64,000 nucleotides of DNA from the NCBI GenBank assembly GCA_009792885.1, contig WMCF01000018.1, positions 10,645,321 through 10,709,320 on the forward strand, written 5' to 3'. The position numbers and the translations under genes are program-made. The stretch comes from Eremophila alpestris peregrina (Eukaryota > Chordata > Aves > Passeriformes > Alaudidae). A model generated the notes under the pieces. The model worked only from the letters and a program-made list of their open reading frames with translations, searched no databases and had not been told where the DNA came from. Shown here in pieces: positions 1-12,535 of this stretch. Position 1 is the first letter of the stretch, and the number at the start of each line of letters is the position of its first letter.

Positions 1-224
1 AATGTCCCAAGAATACAAATTGGATTTCAGTGCTGTTTGGGAACGACTCATTACAGCAGATTGTGTAATTACTGGAACAGCAAACAGAAATCACCTTGTT
101 AATCAACAGGGAATACAGATGGGAAAAAAAAAACAATTAAAGTAATCATAAGCCATCAATATTTACTTCACACAGCAAGTTTTTAATTGTCACTTAAAGA
201 CAATCCAACACAAGGGCGTAATTT

Positions 225-245
225 AATTCAATTCAATTCAATTTT
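225..245. repeat. Short (AATTC)n repeat
   Basis: Four pentamer units of AATTC type. Minor simple repeat. Confidence 0.85.
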
Positions 246-1509
246 AACTAGGGATAGAAAGACTTTAAAAATCTCAGATTCAAGGATTATTAGCTGCTTC
301 TTAACTTGTCAGACAGTGGAGTATTTGAAGCAGAAATCTTAGAGCAAGTGTTTTCCAGGAACTATCTTGGAAAATGTAATACCTTTATTTTTGGTTCCGT
401 TCAGGGAAAGTGATGGTGCATTTAATGCCTGAACAGCCACGAGCAGATCTCAAACAAGCAAATAGGAAATTTGGCAGCAAACGGGACATTTGGAAAGCTG
501 CTCAGTGGGGAATACAGATCTCTAGTTACCAAATCAGCAGCTCCAGGCAAACACCAGAAGCATGCTGTGTTAGAAGCACTCACAAAAGTTATTGAGGAGA
601 GCAAAAAATAGCTATAATTTCATTTCCATAAAAGCATTTACCAAATCCTGCCTAGTGGATTGGTTGAATAATTGTTTTGAGATGCCTGGCCTTCAAATCC
701 ATTGCTGAGCCATGCTTGAGCTATTTTGCAGATCTACTACCCAAAACTCTTTGAGCCCCTGTCTCCACAGCAAGGGAGATGGAAAAGGGATGGAAAGAAC
801 AATCTCCATCCCTGGTGACCCAGCTGGAGAGAAGCTAATGAGGCATCAGGGCAAAAACTGAGAATTAGAGATGTTCTCCCCTCCCTGCTGCAGGACATAG
901 TGCAAGGACCAACCATTGCTGGAGATGGCTGGAGGGGAAGGAGGCTGCCACATCCCTAACAAAGTAACTGTTTAAGAAAATAGCTTTCTCCTCATGTGAA
1001 GACTTGAAAGACAGGATAATCTTAAAAAGAATTGGTGGGGAAACCCTCATCTCCCCTCATCTCTGAAATCAGAACATGAAAATCAGGCTGGGTTTTAGTA
1101 AGCCTGGACTGGGACTAAGTCTGGTCAATTAAATTGAACACAAAAGCTGCAGTGGAGATGATGGATTTGTGATAATGGACTTTCGTGGAGTGATGACATT
1201 AGTCCTGTTTTAAGAGGATTTCTCTGTGAATGCCACAGGCAATGAAACTTGGCTGTGACTTTTCCCCCTGAATGTTCTTACTAATGAGTTGGGAGTTCAC
1301 ACCTCTTTCCCATGACCCTTCTCCTGACAGCTTCCCTGGAGTTCCAGCCTCTCACCTCTGTCTTTGGTGCCTGAGCAGCCAGTGGAGAAGCTGCTGACTG
1401 CAACACCTCCAGACTCTGAAGGATGCTAAGCCCCAGACTGATGTCTTTCCCAAAGTGACCATGCAATGGAATAATCCATCTGCTGTCAGCAGAGACTGGG
1501 ACCTAGCTC

Positions 1510-1570
1510 AGAATTAATTGGCTGAAGCTCAACCTGGATAAGCCCAAGATAATGTTTATAGGTCAGAGAA
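1510..1570 (+). pseudogene. LINE reverse-transcriptase motif fossil (L2/CR1 clade)
   Basis: The plus strand reads INWLKLNLDKPKIMFIG at 1513-1563. The C-terminal RT motif of L2/CR1-type LINEs is NWLKLNPDKTEVMLIG, so most positions match. The frame runs on as QRKQLK without further family resemblance. This is a short relic. Its full limits, possibly about 1280-1810, are not resolvable by eye. Confidence 0.55.
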
Positions 1571-3749
1571 AACAACTGAAAGGAACATCAAGCATGACAC
1601 CAGCATGCACAGCTGGTGGAGTCTCTCTGCTCCTTGTTTCAGAGCCCAGCTGTGTCTTTGCAGGACAGGCCTGGTGCAGAGAGAGCAGCACCCACAAACA
1701 TTCACTTTGGGTGCCTCCATCCCAGACCAGGTTCAGACTCCTCATTTAATCTGCTTTGTCCAAAGAGGTTTGGATTGCCTGGATGCTTGGAAAACATCTG
1801 TTCTTTGAGGAAATACTTGCCTGTGCATCCTAGGAAAGAGGGTTGTGCAGAAATGCCATTCCTGATGGTGATATTGATGTCTGTCTACACTTCCATCTGT
1901 CTGCACAGATATACTCCAGCCTCTGCCTTTTGTGAAAAGAGCTGTGCATTGAGTGCCCATCACTGCAGCTCATGAGCACAGAGAGCTGATAATTGCAGAG
2001 CAGAAGGGTGTTACTTTCAGCACTACACTTCTTTTTTTTCAGGGTAAGTTGTACAGATGTACATTGATGTTGTTTGTTCAGTATGCCCAACTTTCAGCAG
2101 ACATCTGAGGCATCTTTCCAAGGTGTCCTGAGCTGGAATGAGCCAGCCTTTTGTGGTTTGATTAACCCTTTCTCTTTCCTCCCATGGGACATTATTGCAA
2201 TGTATGTGAAAGCTCTGCTGCACTAGCACACTTCTTTTGAGATGCTAAGAAGCCCATTACCAGAGATCATCCTTTAGGGATTCTACATCCAGCAAAAATA
2301 GCTCAGTTTGTGGATTACTCTGCTTTTTGATGTTTAGGCATTGCAAAGCAGAATTTTCTTTAGTAATCCACTACTGTCAGATGGAGCCTCTGCTGTTCCA
2401 CTGGCCTAAATCAGTGTCAAAGGTCTTCCATAAGGCAGGATATACAGAAGAAAAAAAAAAAATAAGTTCAGCAGAAATATGCTTCTAACCCCTCTGGGTT
2501 CAAATCCCATTTAGAAATAGTGAATACTTGCAAATTTTGAGCCCGTTTTATGAATTATTCAAAAGAGAAAATAGATTCAGAGTTGCATTTGTACAATGAG
2601 AAAACACAGATGAGAGATGGTTTCACATGTCCAATCAAAAATCGACCATCACAGCTTGAATTTTGAATACTGATACCAAACCACTAATGAATAATTTGCA
2701 GATCAGGAATTTTTAAGTGAATAATTTTAAACAAATAAATTTGAGAAAATCATACAAGTGGTTCATCTGCTTCTTTTGGAGCAGCTAATTCACTCATTCA
2801 CTCCCTTCTGCAGCTCAGTTGCAGTGATTTGGTTCTCAAAGGACCAAAAAGAAAATGTAAATTGAAATAAAAAGTGTGCTGGAAAAATTACAGGATATTA
2901 CTGTGCCAATTCAGAGTGGCAGGGTTAGCAATAGGGTAGGAGAAAAGCATCTGTTAAACCTGCTAAAAATATAGTACCAGATTCTCATAATGTGTGCTGG
3001 GAAAATATTTTTAAGAAAAGAATAGTGCAGGGGGAAAAGATTTATTCATTGAGAACCCTGAAGAGCAAGTGATGGCCTAGAGTCAATCAACAACCAAAAC
3101 AACTCAAGGGTGGAGCAACGTTTTGGCTGGACTGGGAGCTTGCAAAATGCACATTTAAATGTGGGTGGAACATTTAAAATGTGGGTTGAGACAATAAAAC
3201 ATTCCGGATCAGTAAGAAGGCTCTGGGATTTATTTTCTGGGGAGTCCAAGGGCTGGTGTCTCCCCTGTTTTATGCCACAGGTGCTGGGATGTGTGACAGG
3301 GGAAGGTGAAGCCCCTTTCCCAGGCCATCTGTGGCTGCTTATCCAATCTGTCATTGGAAGAATGAAGAATCATGTCGTTGTCATTTTAACTCCACCATTA
3401 AAAGGCAAACATGAAGCTAATTTGCATTTGGACTTTGTGCTCTTGTCTGGCTCCTGTTCCAAGGGGGGTTTTCACACGGAGAACAGAATTTAGCTTAGTT
3501 TGTGGTTTATTCTCTTTGGTGTTAATGAGATGTTATTCTACAAGTGTGGAACTAATTTCAACCTGCAACAGAGTCCCCAACTGCCTCAGTGAACTGAACC
3601 TCCACACTGTTGCTCCCATAAGATCTTTACTTATGGTTGTGACAATATTCATCCCTCATCCAGCCCTTCTAGTCTTCAGAAGCTCACTGAAACAGTAACT
3701 GCAATAACAAATTCCTGGAAGCCCAGCCAGTACTTTAGATGAGTCCTGT

Positions 3750-3860
3750 TAGTCCCATTCTGGAGATGGAGAAACCAGAAAAGAAAAGCTATGTCATCTA
3801 AATCACAGTAAGAAGAGTTTTCAGAGCTGGGCTATGACTTAGGAACTGGTAGATTCCAAT
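3750..3860 (-). mobile_element. MIR-like SINE remnant
   Basis: On the plus strand, CCCATTCTGGAGATGGAGAA, GAAAAGCTATGTCATCTAAA, ATCACAGTAAGAAGAG and TCAGAGCTGGGCTATGACTT follow the reverse of the MIR consensus (ccattttacagatgaggaaa ... gtgacttgcccaaggtcaca ... cagagctgggatt). Old and diverged. Confidence 0.55.
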
Positions 3861-5052
3861 TTTGTGGTTAAATAATTAAACCAGGCCTTCCTCTTCTGCT
3901 GGAGCTAATCTGAGAAAAATGAGTGCTTTCCCTTTTAAAAGGTTTCTAAGCATATATGCAAAGAACAATTTATGACCTGCAATTTATGTAAAGAATTTCC
4001 TTTTCATAAATCAATTTATTAAAGCTCTGGAGAAGCTTCCAAAGGCTCTGGTCCAGCAGTGCACTTAAACATGTCCATAACTTCAAACAAGCAAATTGTC
4101 CCATTGAAGTGCTCTCCTGGGCTGGGGCCAAAGAAAGTGCAGTTCTTCCCTCGAGCCAAGGTGCAGATGTAAAATGGGGAAAAATAATTTCTCTGAAGTT
4201 TAATAAATTACATAACCCTGGCAAAGCTCTGCCAGCCTCCCACATTAATACCTCAAGCTAATAAGAAATGGCCTCAGGGAGATAATTGCCTCCTCATTGA
4301 TACACTGAGATGAAATGTTAGACTTCACCTGGAGGACGTGGTGCTGCTGACTTTTCCCAAATTTGGCAGGTCCCACATCAATTCAAAGTGAACCTCTGGA
4401 GGAGCCAAATCTGGTACCAGCAACACTCCTGGGGCACGAGCTTCCTTTTGTTCAGACTTTGAAGGATTATCCTTAAATTAGGAGAAGTGAGCGTGGCAGT
4501 GTTTCAAGGATTTGGAACATTTTGCAGTGTTTTGCAGTAGTGAAGACACTTTGCCAAGAGGACTTTTCACACCTTCTCCTGGACCCCTGCACTGGTAAAT
4601 ATTTGGGAGCCAGTACTGAACATGCTGTTACACACTGGCAGCCTCTCTGGGGAGCTCCGCCAAGGACAGCTCCTCTAATCTGCTGAAAACGTGTGTGCCC
4701 ACGTCATGTGCACAGCAGGCTGAGGTAATGGGACCTTGTGCTGGCTGGCAGTGAGGGATGAACTGTTAAATGCTGAAAGAAAGGGAGAATTCCTGGGGAT
4801 GGGGAGGGGACGTGACTCAGATTAGCAGGGTGACACATCCACGTCACAGCTAAAGGTGCTCCTGTTTGCTTCGGGTGCTGGGGATGGACAGCTACACATC
4901 CAAACCTCCTTTGAGCTCTGCCTGGTGTTGATTCTCAGAGTCAGAGTGACAGCTGTCATCTCACAGATGCAAAGCTGCCAAACTTAGCAGCCCTTTCCCA
5001 CCCACCACAAAATCCAACACGAGAAGTGTCGTAGTTCCAAAATGATACTCAC

Positions 5053-5226
5053 ATCCACAATGAGGAAGTCCAGCCAGCACCAGGCATTGGTGAAATACTT
5101 CTTGAAGCCATAAGCCACCCACTTCAGGAGCATCTCCAGGACGAAGATGTAAGTGAATACTTTGTCAGCATATTCCAGCATGGTTTTTATGTTTTTTCGC
5201 TCTTCAAGGTAAATATCTTCAAAGGC
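5053..5226 (-). CDS. SCN5A: Nav channel exon: domain III S1-S2 loop to S3
   Basis: A 174-nt exon (58 codons, phase 0 at both ends) after TACTTCCAG and before GTGAGT. Residues 1-12 (AFEDIYLEERKN) are the S1-S2 loop. IYLEER is the Nav1.5 form, as opposed to IYIEQR or YYLDQ in other paralogues. Residues 18-40 are S2 (EYADKVFTYIFVLEMLLKW), with the charge-transfer-centre aromatic and acidic residues. GFKKYFTNAWCWLDFLIVD (40-58) leads into S3, with the conserved Asp in WLDF. The protein continues in an exon below position 1, expected to start VS and carry the domain III S4 arginines. Reading past the donor meets intron codons quickly, which supports the boundary. Confidence 0.95.
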
Positions 5227-7129
5227 CTGGAAGTACAAAGGACTGGTTAATGACTGCTCCTGAGTCCTGCTGGAAAGCATGGGTGTTGCACTGCAGGTCT
5301 ATATTTCATAAAATATCATGCACAATCTGTGCTTTCTGATATATTTTAGCATTACAATTGAAAAGAGTGTTCAGGTACAAACAGGACTGACCCTGACCTA
5401 AGAGAGATCTGTTCAATTTTCCCCTACAGTGGACACAGGCTTGGCTGTTTCTCTCCAGCCTCTACTGGCTGGACATCCTTTGAGTGTAGGAAGAGCTTCT
5501 GCACCCTGAATTTGGAGCGTGAATCCATGAGAAGAGTGCCACCCCAAAATGCCCAGATTTATCCTGCTTCATCTCCTGTTGTATGCCCATGCTACCCAGG
5601 CACCTCAGATGTCCCAGGATGTCTATATTTAGGAGGCAGAATATGACCCTTGCATTTAGCCAAATAGATCTTATTGCTAATGATGACAAATTGGGTTATT
5701 AACCTGCCTGTGTTATGGAGTACTGGAGTTCCCTGGCTTCTGTTCAGCCATCACATTTCAGGTGGCTACAGCTCTCTGCCTCAAGAAATGCTCATTATTA
5801 TTCACTTAGCAGAACAATAATGTTTTAAAGGTCAAGGTATCTATCTCCCCATCTCATCTGTCTCTGCAACCAATCTCATGCAGAGCAGTATGAAAAGAGT
5901 TTTGGTATCTGTATCAAATACGAGCAACTGAATAACCCCTTTAAAATATTTAAGATCTAAACCAACATGCCTCCCAAAAGAAAGAAAATAAAGAAGTCTC
6001 ATAATTTAGCCTTCACTTTATAAGGCAAGTCAAATAAAAGGCAGGATCCTGGTGTCAGGTTTGCCAACATGCAGCCAGTTTTGGGGCTTCTAAGTCAAAT
6101 TCTGCTCTGCTGCCCCAGCTGCTTTTGCCACTGCTGTTACACAAGCTGCTCCCAAGTCCCTGTAACCTGGATGACCCAAGCTGTGACATATTACTCTCAT
6201 CCCATCGTGTGACCCAGAGCACTTGGCAGTAAGAAACATAATTTGAGAGTGCCTGTGCTAATCATCTGAATTATCTGCATTTACATATTTCCAGATCTGC
6301 AGCTACTTTCTGAGAAGCTTCAAAAAGTTAGCAAACACCCAGTGCCTGGAGATACAAGAAGTGTGGTACTTGTCACTCAGGCAGTCACACTGCTCTTTTG
6401 CCTGCCAGGGAACAGTAATTAAACTGACAAGAAAGCTTTGGCAGCCTGTGCCAAAGCTTGTCCATTTGTCCCCACACTTTGGGGTGACGTTTTCGCTGCA
6501 ACCCTGTCTCCTATCTTGCCTTCAAAAATGATATTTCAAGGGTGTGAAAGAGCTGTTGGAGAAAGCCTGAAAACAATGCACAGATTGGAGTTTATCACTT
6601 CTCCTAGGGGCTCACTCACTTTGTCAGATGACTTGCTGTACTTTGCAATTACTGCAAAAATAACAACAAACCATTTAAAGTGATTTCCTCCTCTCCCTCT
6701 GCTTTGCTCTCCCTACTTTCTACTAACTTGTCCAAAAGTACATTGTGTTTTGTCTACTAAAAGCACACTGTGAGTCAGGGAGCAGCTTATTAAGGGATGA
6801 AAAATGTGCTACCTGGACACTTCTGTGCTTCTGGACAAGCTGTGGATATTACCCAAATGACAAAATTCTGGTGCTTTGCATTTTTTCATGGTGACAACAG
6901 ATGAAACCTCTGCCACATAAAACATCAAGAGCGTTTTTTTTTTCCCTGCTTTGCTTTGTGTGTTAAAAAAGAGTTAAGCAGGATACCTGCAGTGTTATCC
7001 AAAATTACTATTGAAAAATAGGCTTCCAGTTTGGGTGCTTATGGCTTAAAATCTTAAGAAAGGTTTTTGGATGTTCTGCAGTAACAAAAAGATATATTTT
7101 GATGGTTTAACCACAGACACATATATATA

Positions 7130-7160
<31 letters not shown>

Positions 7161-9039
7161 GGGCTTAAAGGTATATATAGCTCTTCTCCCTTAAGAACTT
7201 GGGGTGTCCCAGGGATGCAGCCTGGGATGAGCTCAGTTTTTGGAAGAAAGCAACCCAGAATAACAGGAAACAAAAAGTGTGTGTTGCCTCCAACATCTCC
7301 AGTCCAAATACTGAAGCACGGTGCTGATATGTGAGAAAATGCAGGATAATTTGCCCTCATAGAGAACTGCATTGGCTAAATTGAAACTCGCAAAAACTAA
7401 ATGAATGCATGCAATTTAAATTAAATGAGCTTTATATTGCAGTCTTCAGTTATCTAAGGCACTTTTAATTACATATGTAAGGAAGTGCATTCATCTAAAG
7501 CATATTATAGCAAGCAACATTCCCCCTCTAAAATGTGCTCAAAAATTAACATTCTCATGCTCAAGCTGGTGCAAAAAACTGTCAGAATCCATTCATTTCA
7601 GCAAAGCTGTGACAATTTTCAGAAGCCTACTATTTACCCAAGCGTTTCAGCCTCTTATTTTTCATAATAAAACAAAACCCCCTTGGTGACATTTCAGCCC
7701 ATCTCTGGTGGACCAGGAGAACTGTCCATTTCTTTCCTTTTTTTGCATCAACATTTATGTATTTCCACCTTCCTCTCTCCTTAAGAGGATCTCTTTGAGC
7801 TCCATAAACCCAGTACTTCTGTGTTTTCCTCTTTTTTTTAGGCCACTGATAATTTGTGTTGCTCTTCTCTGGAGTTTCTTCAATTAGCCCATGTCTTTCC
7901 CAAAGTGCAGTGCCCAGAGCTGAAGCCAGTGCTCCAGCTGAGGCCTCCTTGATGCCAACTGGAGTGGAAGAACATAATTTATACAGCCCAGTGAGGTGTT
8001 GGGCTTTTGTGCAGGGCTGTGATGGAGTTTATTGTTTGTTGCCTGCTCCCTCTCCAGTTCTTTTCAGTAAATCTGCTCCCTTACATCCATCCTTCACCAC
8101 ACCCTGACTACTCCTGGTGAGGTGGAGCAGGCACTTTTCTAAGATGATGTTTGCCTGACTGCTTAAGGCAGATCCACCCACTTGGCTGAAGTCAATCCTG
8201 ATCTTTGGAAATGCATGGATAACCTGTCCAAACATGGCACTGCCTGAAAATTTAGTAAGTGCCATGTCTTACTCCATTACAAAGGAGATGACCAGCCTGG
8301 AGAACTCTGCTCTAGGTCAGGATAAAAACCTGGGAGAAATCCCACCAATTGCAGGGACGTTCCTGACGTGTAAAAGGGAAATATAACTGCACCCCTGTGA
8401 AGAACACAGGGCTGAAAATGCACAGAATGCAGTGGGATCTCAGGAGGAGAGGATCCCCTGTCAGGGTCCTGGACAATGACCAGCCAGTGTCATGCACACA
8501 CATTCCCCTGGACACAAACAGGAGCTGTGCAGGGAAGTGTTAACCCAAGGTGTATTCAAAACAGGAATGCAGGCACCCACTAGCTCCATGAGTAGCACTG
8601 ATTCAGTGTCCTCTGTGTCTTTTAGAATTTTGATTTGCTGGTTATAGAATGTGCTAAAAAAAAAAGAGAAGAAAAGAAAAAAACAAAGCCACCCCTGGAG
8701 CAAAACGCAAGCCTCCAGATGGGAACTCTCATGGAGAAGCAGCTATGGGATGTTGAAACAGCAGTGCTGGCAAACTTCCTCACACAGACTTCCTGAAGGA
8801 TTTTCTTTTCAAAACACGTGCAAGTCAGAATTTTATGTCACAGCCAAAGAAAGTTCCCCGCCATATGGCAAAGGCAGGTGAAATCAGAAAAGCTGACAAC
8901 CTGTTTTAGCCCCAGACGAAATGCTTTGCTTTGAGAAATAACCACTAAGGGCTCAGAAGAGCTTAGAGGCAGCTAAACTGGAGAACACTTGGAGACCCAT
9001 GTCCACTTTTAACCAGTGAGGAAATGCTGTCACATTTAC
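5227..9039 (-). other. SCN5A: 3.8-kb intron within domain III S1
   Basis: GT-AG intron (GTAAAT ... TACTTCCAG). It contains an (AT)n tract at 7133-7160 and a purine-rich tract at about 8655-8690. No other feature is recognised. In particular, no missing channel sequence is expected, because the flanking exons join as SSGAL-AFEDIYL. Confidence 0.9.
7133..7160. repeat. (AT)n microsatellite
   Basis: About 28 bp of AT repeats, preceded by a short ATATATAT block at about 7120-7128. Confidence 0.95.
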
Positions 9040-9194
9040 CAGGGCTCCACTGCTCAGCAGGATCATGAAGATGATGAACGTTTCAAACCAGTTGTGCTCC
9101 ACGATTCTGTAGCAGGTCTTTCGCAGCCTCCACCAAATTTTGCCTGGAAATTTTGTGATGTCCACTGAACAGCAGGGGAAGAATCGCACACAGA
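9040..9194 (-). CDS. SCN5A: Nav channel exon: linker end and domain III S1
   Basis: A 155-nt exon, the length typical of this exon across Nav genes. It starts at phase 1 after TTTCTTACAG and ends at phase 0 (GGA GCC CTG) before GTAAAT. After the split codon it encodes CVRFFPCCSVDITKFPGKIW (1-20) and WRLRKTCYRIVEHNWFETFI (21-40), then IFMILLSSGAL. CxxxxPCC is the Nav1.5/1.8-type cysteine cluster before domain III. RKTCYRIVEHNWFE leads into S1 (about residues 35-51). The codon across the junction is GTC (Val), where mammals have Gly in TEGCVR. This exon and the next one together form domain III S1 to S3. Confidence 0.95.
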
Positions 9195-11834
9195 CTGTAA
9201 GAAATAAAACAAAAACAAAGGAATTGTTTAAAAAAGCCCATTTTATTCTTAAAACTGCAATAAGAAGCTGCTAAGGAAGATTTCCTTTAGCTATAGACTG
9301 CTGCACAGTGTCTTCCCTCCCTCTTGTGTCTCACAAAACCTCTCTGCTCTGCCTTCCATTTCCCTCTCTCACTCCTCTATTAAAAAACATTCAAAATCAC
9401 TTAAAATGTGTCCCAGGGAGTTCTCCCAATGATTTTTGTGATACAGAATATATTGGCCATGAGTCACCAGTGCCCTAGGTCATTCAAAAAGTGTTAGCTG
9501 AGCTCAGGCAGCACTTCTGATCAGGACTAATAACTCTAGGAGGTTATTAGTGATAGCTTCCACATCCTTTTTGAATGGAGGGAGGTTATTTTCTTGCTAG
9601 TACAATACCACTGAAATTACTGATTAAAAGTGGCAATCTGATGAAAGAGAGATGATGAGAGGAGGTGCTACAGTGCAGATGGGACCAGTGTGCTGAAGAG
9701 ACTCAGGCAGCAAAAGCAGGAGCAGATTTTGATCTCTTGGACTCTCATTAGCTTAAATAAGGCATTAGAACAATCTTGGAATTATACTGAGGCAGTTAAA
9801 TCCCCTTTGATGTCACAGAAATTTAGATATCTGCTCCATAGCAGGATTCCCAGTGATGCTTCGTAGCACTTTGTGACCTCGGTGACAAATAGTGTGTGAT
9901 AGTTAAGTGCTGTGCTGGTAATGGGGCCCACACAAGGATTTCTGATAGGCAGGACCACGGCCATTTTTAGTTTCCTTAGCAACACTCATTTGTTATAGCA
10001 AAAAGATATTGTCATTGGTAACAGACAGATCCATCTCTCCCACTTCAAAAACGCTACGTGCATTTCCTTGTGATGGGCAAGAACTTAAAATGGTGTGAGA
10101 GGACCCTGGGAGCCAGGAATTGTCCTGGCCAGTCAGTTTTATGTCAGACAATCTGACTCAAACGTCACATTTGCTGATGGGAATGACCCTCAGAAACTAT
10201 TTTATTCTCAAAAAGCAACCTTCTTACCCAACATTTATTCTATGTATTGTTTAGGAAGAGACTTAACTATGGAGGTTCATCAGCCTCATCATGAGAAAAA
10301 AAAGCCACAGGCCAACAGCTTTCTATAGCTGGAAGGTGGCCAAGGTCACCAACATGTCTTGAAAGGCACAGGCACTGCTCAGAGAAGTGACAAGGGAGGA
10401 TGTCTCACCATGGTGATGCACCACAAGGTTTTTGCAAGTAGAAATAATATTTAGGCAAGGCAGCTTGGGGAAGAAAGAGGGTGAGTGCCAAGGTTACAGG
10501 GACAGCAGATGCTGCTAATTCAAGGTGGCATAACTGAGGTGCCTGAGCTGCCTGTGATATGGAAGGAGATCAAGTGCAGCTCCTGGGATGCTGGGATTCC
10601 CAAGCAGCTGGAAGTGGGGCTGTGCTGGCAGCAGGCTCTGCCAGGAGGAAGAGAGCTGCTAAGTCTGCTGTGGTGCTCCTGGCATTTTCTGTGAGTTTTT
10701 ATTATCCCAGTTCTCTCCTATGCAGCAGCAGAACTGTAGGATCTTTCATAGAGGAGCTACTCCCAGAACTTTTCCCCTCACATTTCTGAGATTTTGGTTA
10801 TTTGTGGGCTCTTGGCTGTGCTAGGTTTTGATGGGGGACTAAAAGGACAGTAAACCATTTATGCAAAGGTAATTGTAGCACATAACTACTTGTTCTCTAA
10901 ATGCCTGCATCACACAGACCCACAGCAGCTCCCAGTTTACCACTGTATTCTGGAACTCAGAGAAATTCTGGGCTCAGTTGAAATACACTAAATTGTTCAA
11001 ACTTTTAAAAAAAGGCATAATACTGGGAGAAGATGGAAATGTAAGAACCAGCTCTCTGTCTCTTTGTAGGTCAGGTACCACTTCAGCAAAGGCAAGAATT
11101 ATCCTCCTAAGCACTTCAATCCTAAACACTAAAGAATCAAGGCAAGCGATAAAAGGACATCATATTAGTCACTGCTTTTTGCTAAAACCAGAACAATGCT
11201 CACAGCTGGCAGTGCATGTGGGTTTGGGTGTATTTTAGGAAGTAGGTACACAGAACAGACTTCACAGAGCAGCTTCTCTGCTGAGAGAGGCCCATCAGGA
11301 GAATCCCACCAGCACAACATGACCGAGGGCGCTGTCAGCTGCATCTCTCAGCAGCGCTGTCACAAAACTCTTGCACCACTCCTCACCCCACAGCCCACAC
11401 AGCCATCACCACCTTTCAGGTGTCTGGCTCACACTCTGTGCTTATAATTCAGGGACACTGCCCACATCATTGTCACCCCCGCTTGGAACCAGGAAGATCA
11501 AAGGCTCAGGCTGAAATCCCTCACTTATTGAATGAACGGCTTAATGAGCAGGTTGTTCACTCTGTAAGTGTGGATTTTTCCTGTTAAGCAGAAATCCCCT
11601 TTGGACTGGAAGTAGCCACTGCTTGCAGTAGAATTAACTGTCCTTGCACCTGCCTCTTTCTCCAAACCAATTAAAATTTGGAAAAAAAAATCAGTATTTT
11701 TTCTAACTTAAAACATTTATACAGAAACTTTTTGCTCTTTTCCATAAGTTTCTACCTAGATGGTTACTTGGCTTTTTAGACAAATGCTTAGGCCCAGCCT
11801 AAGTAACAGGCATGACATGTTCTGCCATGCTCCT

Positions 11835-11854
11835 ACAGAGTGTAAACACTCTGT
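11835..11854. promoter_or_regulatory. 20-bp palindrome with forkhead-type core
   Basis: Inverted repeat ACAGAGTGT-AA-ACACTCTGT. The centre reads TGTAAACA, the consensus core for forkhead factors, and a second GTAAAC follows directly at 11853. Possibly chance. Listed as a candidate site only. Confidence 0.25.
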
Positions 11855-12475
11855 AAACCCCCCTGGAAAAGGTTAGGGTCTCCCAGGAAGTGGTTTTCCC
11901 TGCTGTAAGATAATTGGATGGATCATTCCCTGGAGGAGTTCCACTACACAGGGAGCCTACATGATTACCTGAGCCCAGGCACAGCTCAAATTAGGGATCA
12001 CCTTCATATTAGAAGCTAATGAGCAGGGCACTGTGGGTTCCAAAGTCACTTCATTTGTGATGGGAAATAATTACAACATGGTTAAACCAGCTTATTACTG
12101 ATTCAGTTGCCTTCCATCTGATAGTCTACAAGTACAGAGAGGTATTTTTGAAGACAGAAAGCCAGTTAGCACAACTAATTTCTTTTTTTTTAATGCTCTT
12201 TGATTGCTTTCATGCAATTTCAGTCTGAAAAAAAGAGACTTGACAGTAAAAGTTACTGACAGTAATACCTTGAAAAATCCAAAATAGCTTATCAACTGAC
12301 TCAGCCCAAAATCACAGTGCTATTAAATTCCATGCTTTTGATTGGGCCCAATTCAATAATGTTTAGACCAGAGTCTGCTACAATTGCTAATGTCAAGTAG
12401 CACTTCCATGAATAATCATGCTGTCTGCAGTTCAGATGAAATGCTGCTTTTAACTATTCACAAAGAGAAAAAGGA

Positions 12476-12535
12476 AAAAAAAAAAAAAAAAAAAGAGAAA
12501 ACTGACCCCAAACAGGNNNNNNAANNAATNANNNN
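12476..12535. other. Poly-A run followed by unresolved bases
   Basis: A run of about 19 adenines is followed by ambiguous bases (13 Ns scattered between 12517 and 12535). This looks like an assembly or polishing problem at a homopolymer. Any reading frame across it is unreliable. Confidence 0.85.

Larger units (their letters stand above)
1..5052 (-). other. SCN5A: Intron downstream of the III S1-S3 exon (partial)
   Basis: This starts at the GTGAGT donor (5047-5052) and continues past the window start. It contains a MIR-like SINE at 3750-3860, a LINE RT motif at 1510-1570, and a short pentamer repeat at 225-245. Otherwise it is unremarkable AT-rich sequence, and no further channel exon was found. 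Confidence 0.85.

Noticed and set aside
2460..2515. tRNA-like T-loop (GGGTTCAAATCCC)
   Set aside because: No matching acceptor, D-arm or anticodon stem upstream. The hairpin alone does not make a tRNA gene.
7046..7372. Open frame with a long Tyr-Ile repeat
   Set aside because: The repeat is only the translated (AT)n microsatellite. The frame has no other protein character. The frame at 13953-14156 is the same artefact.
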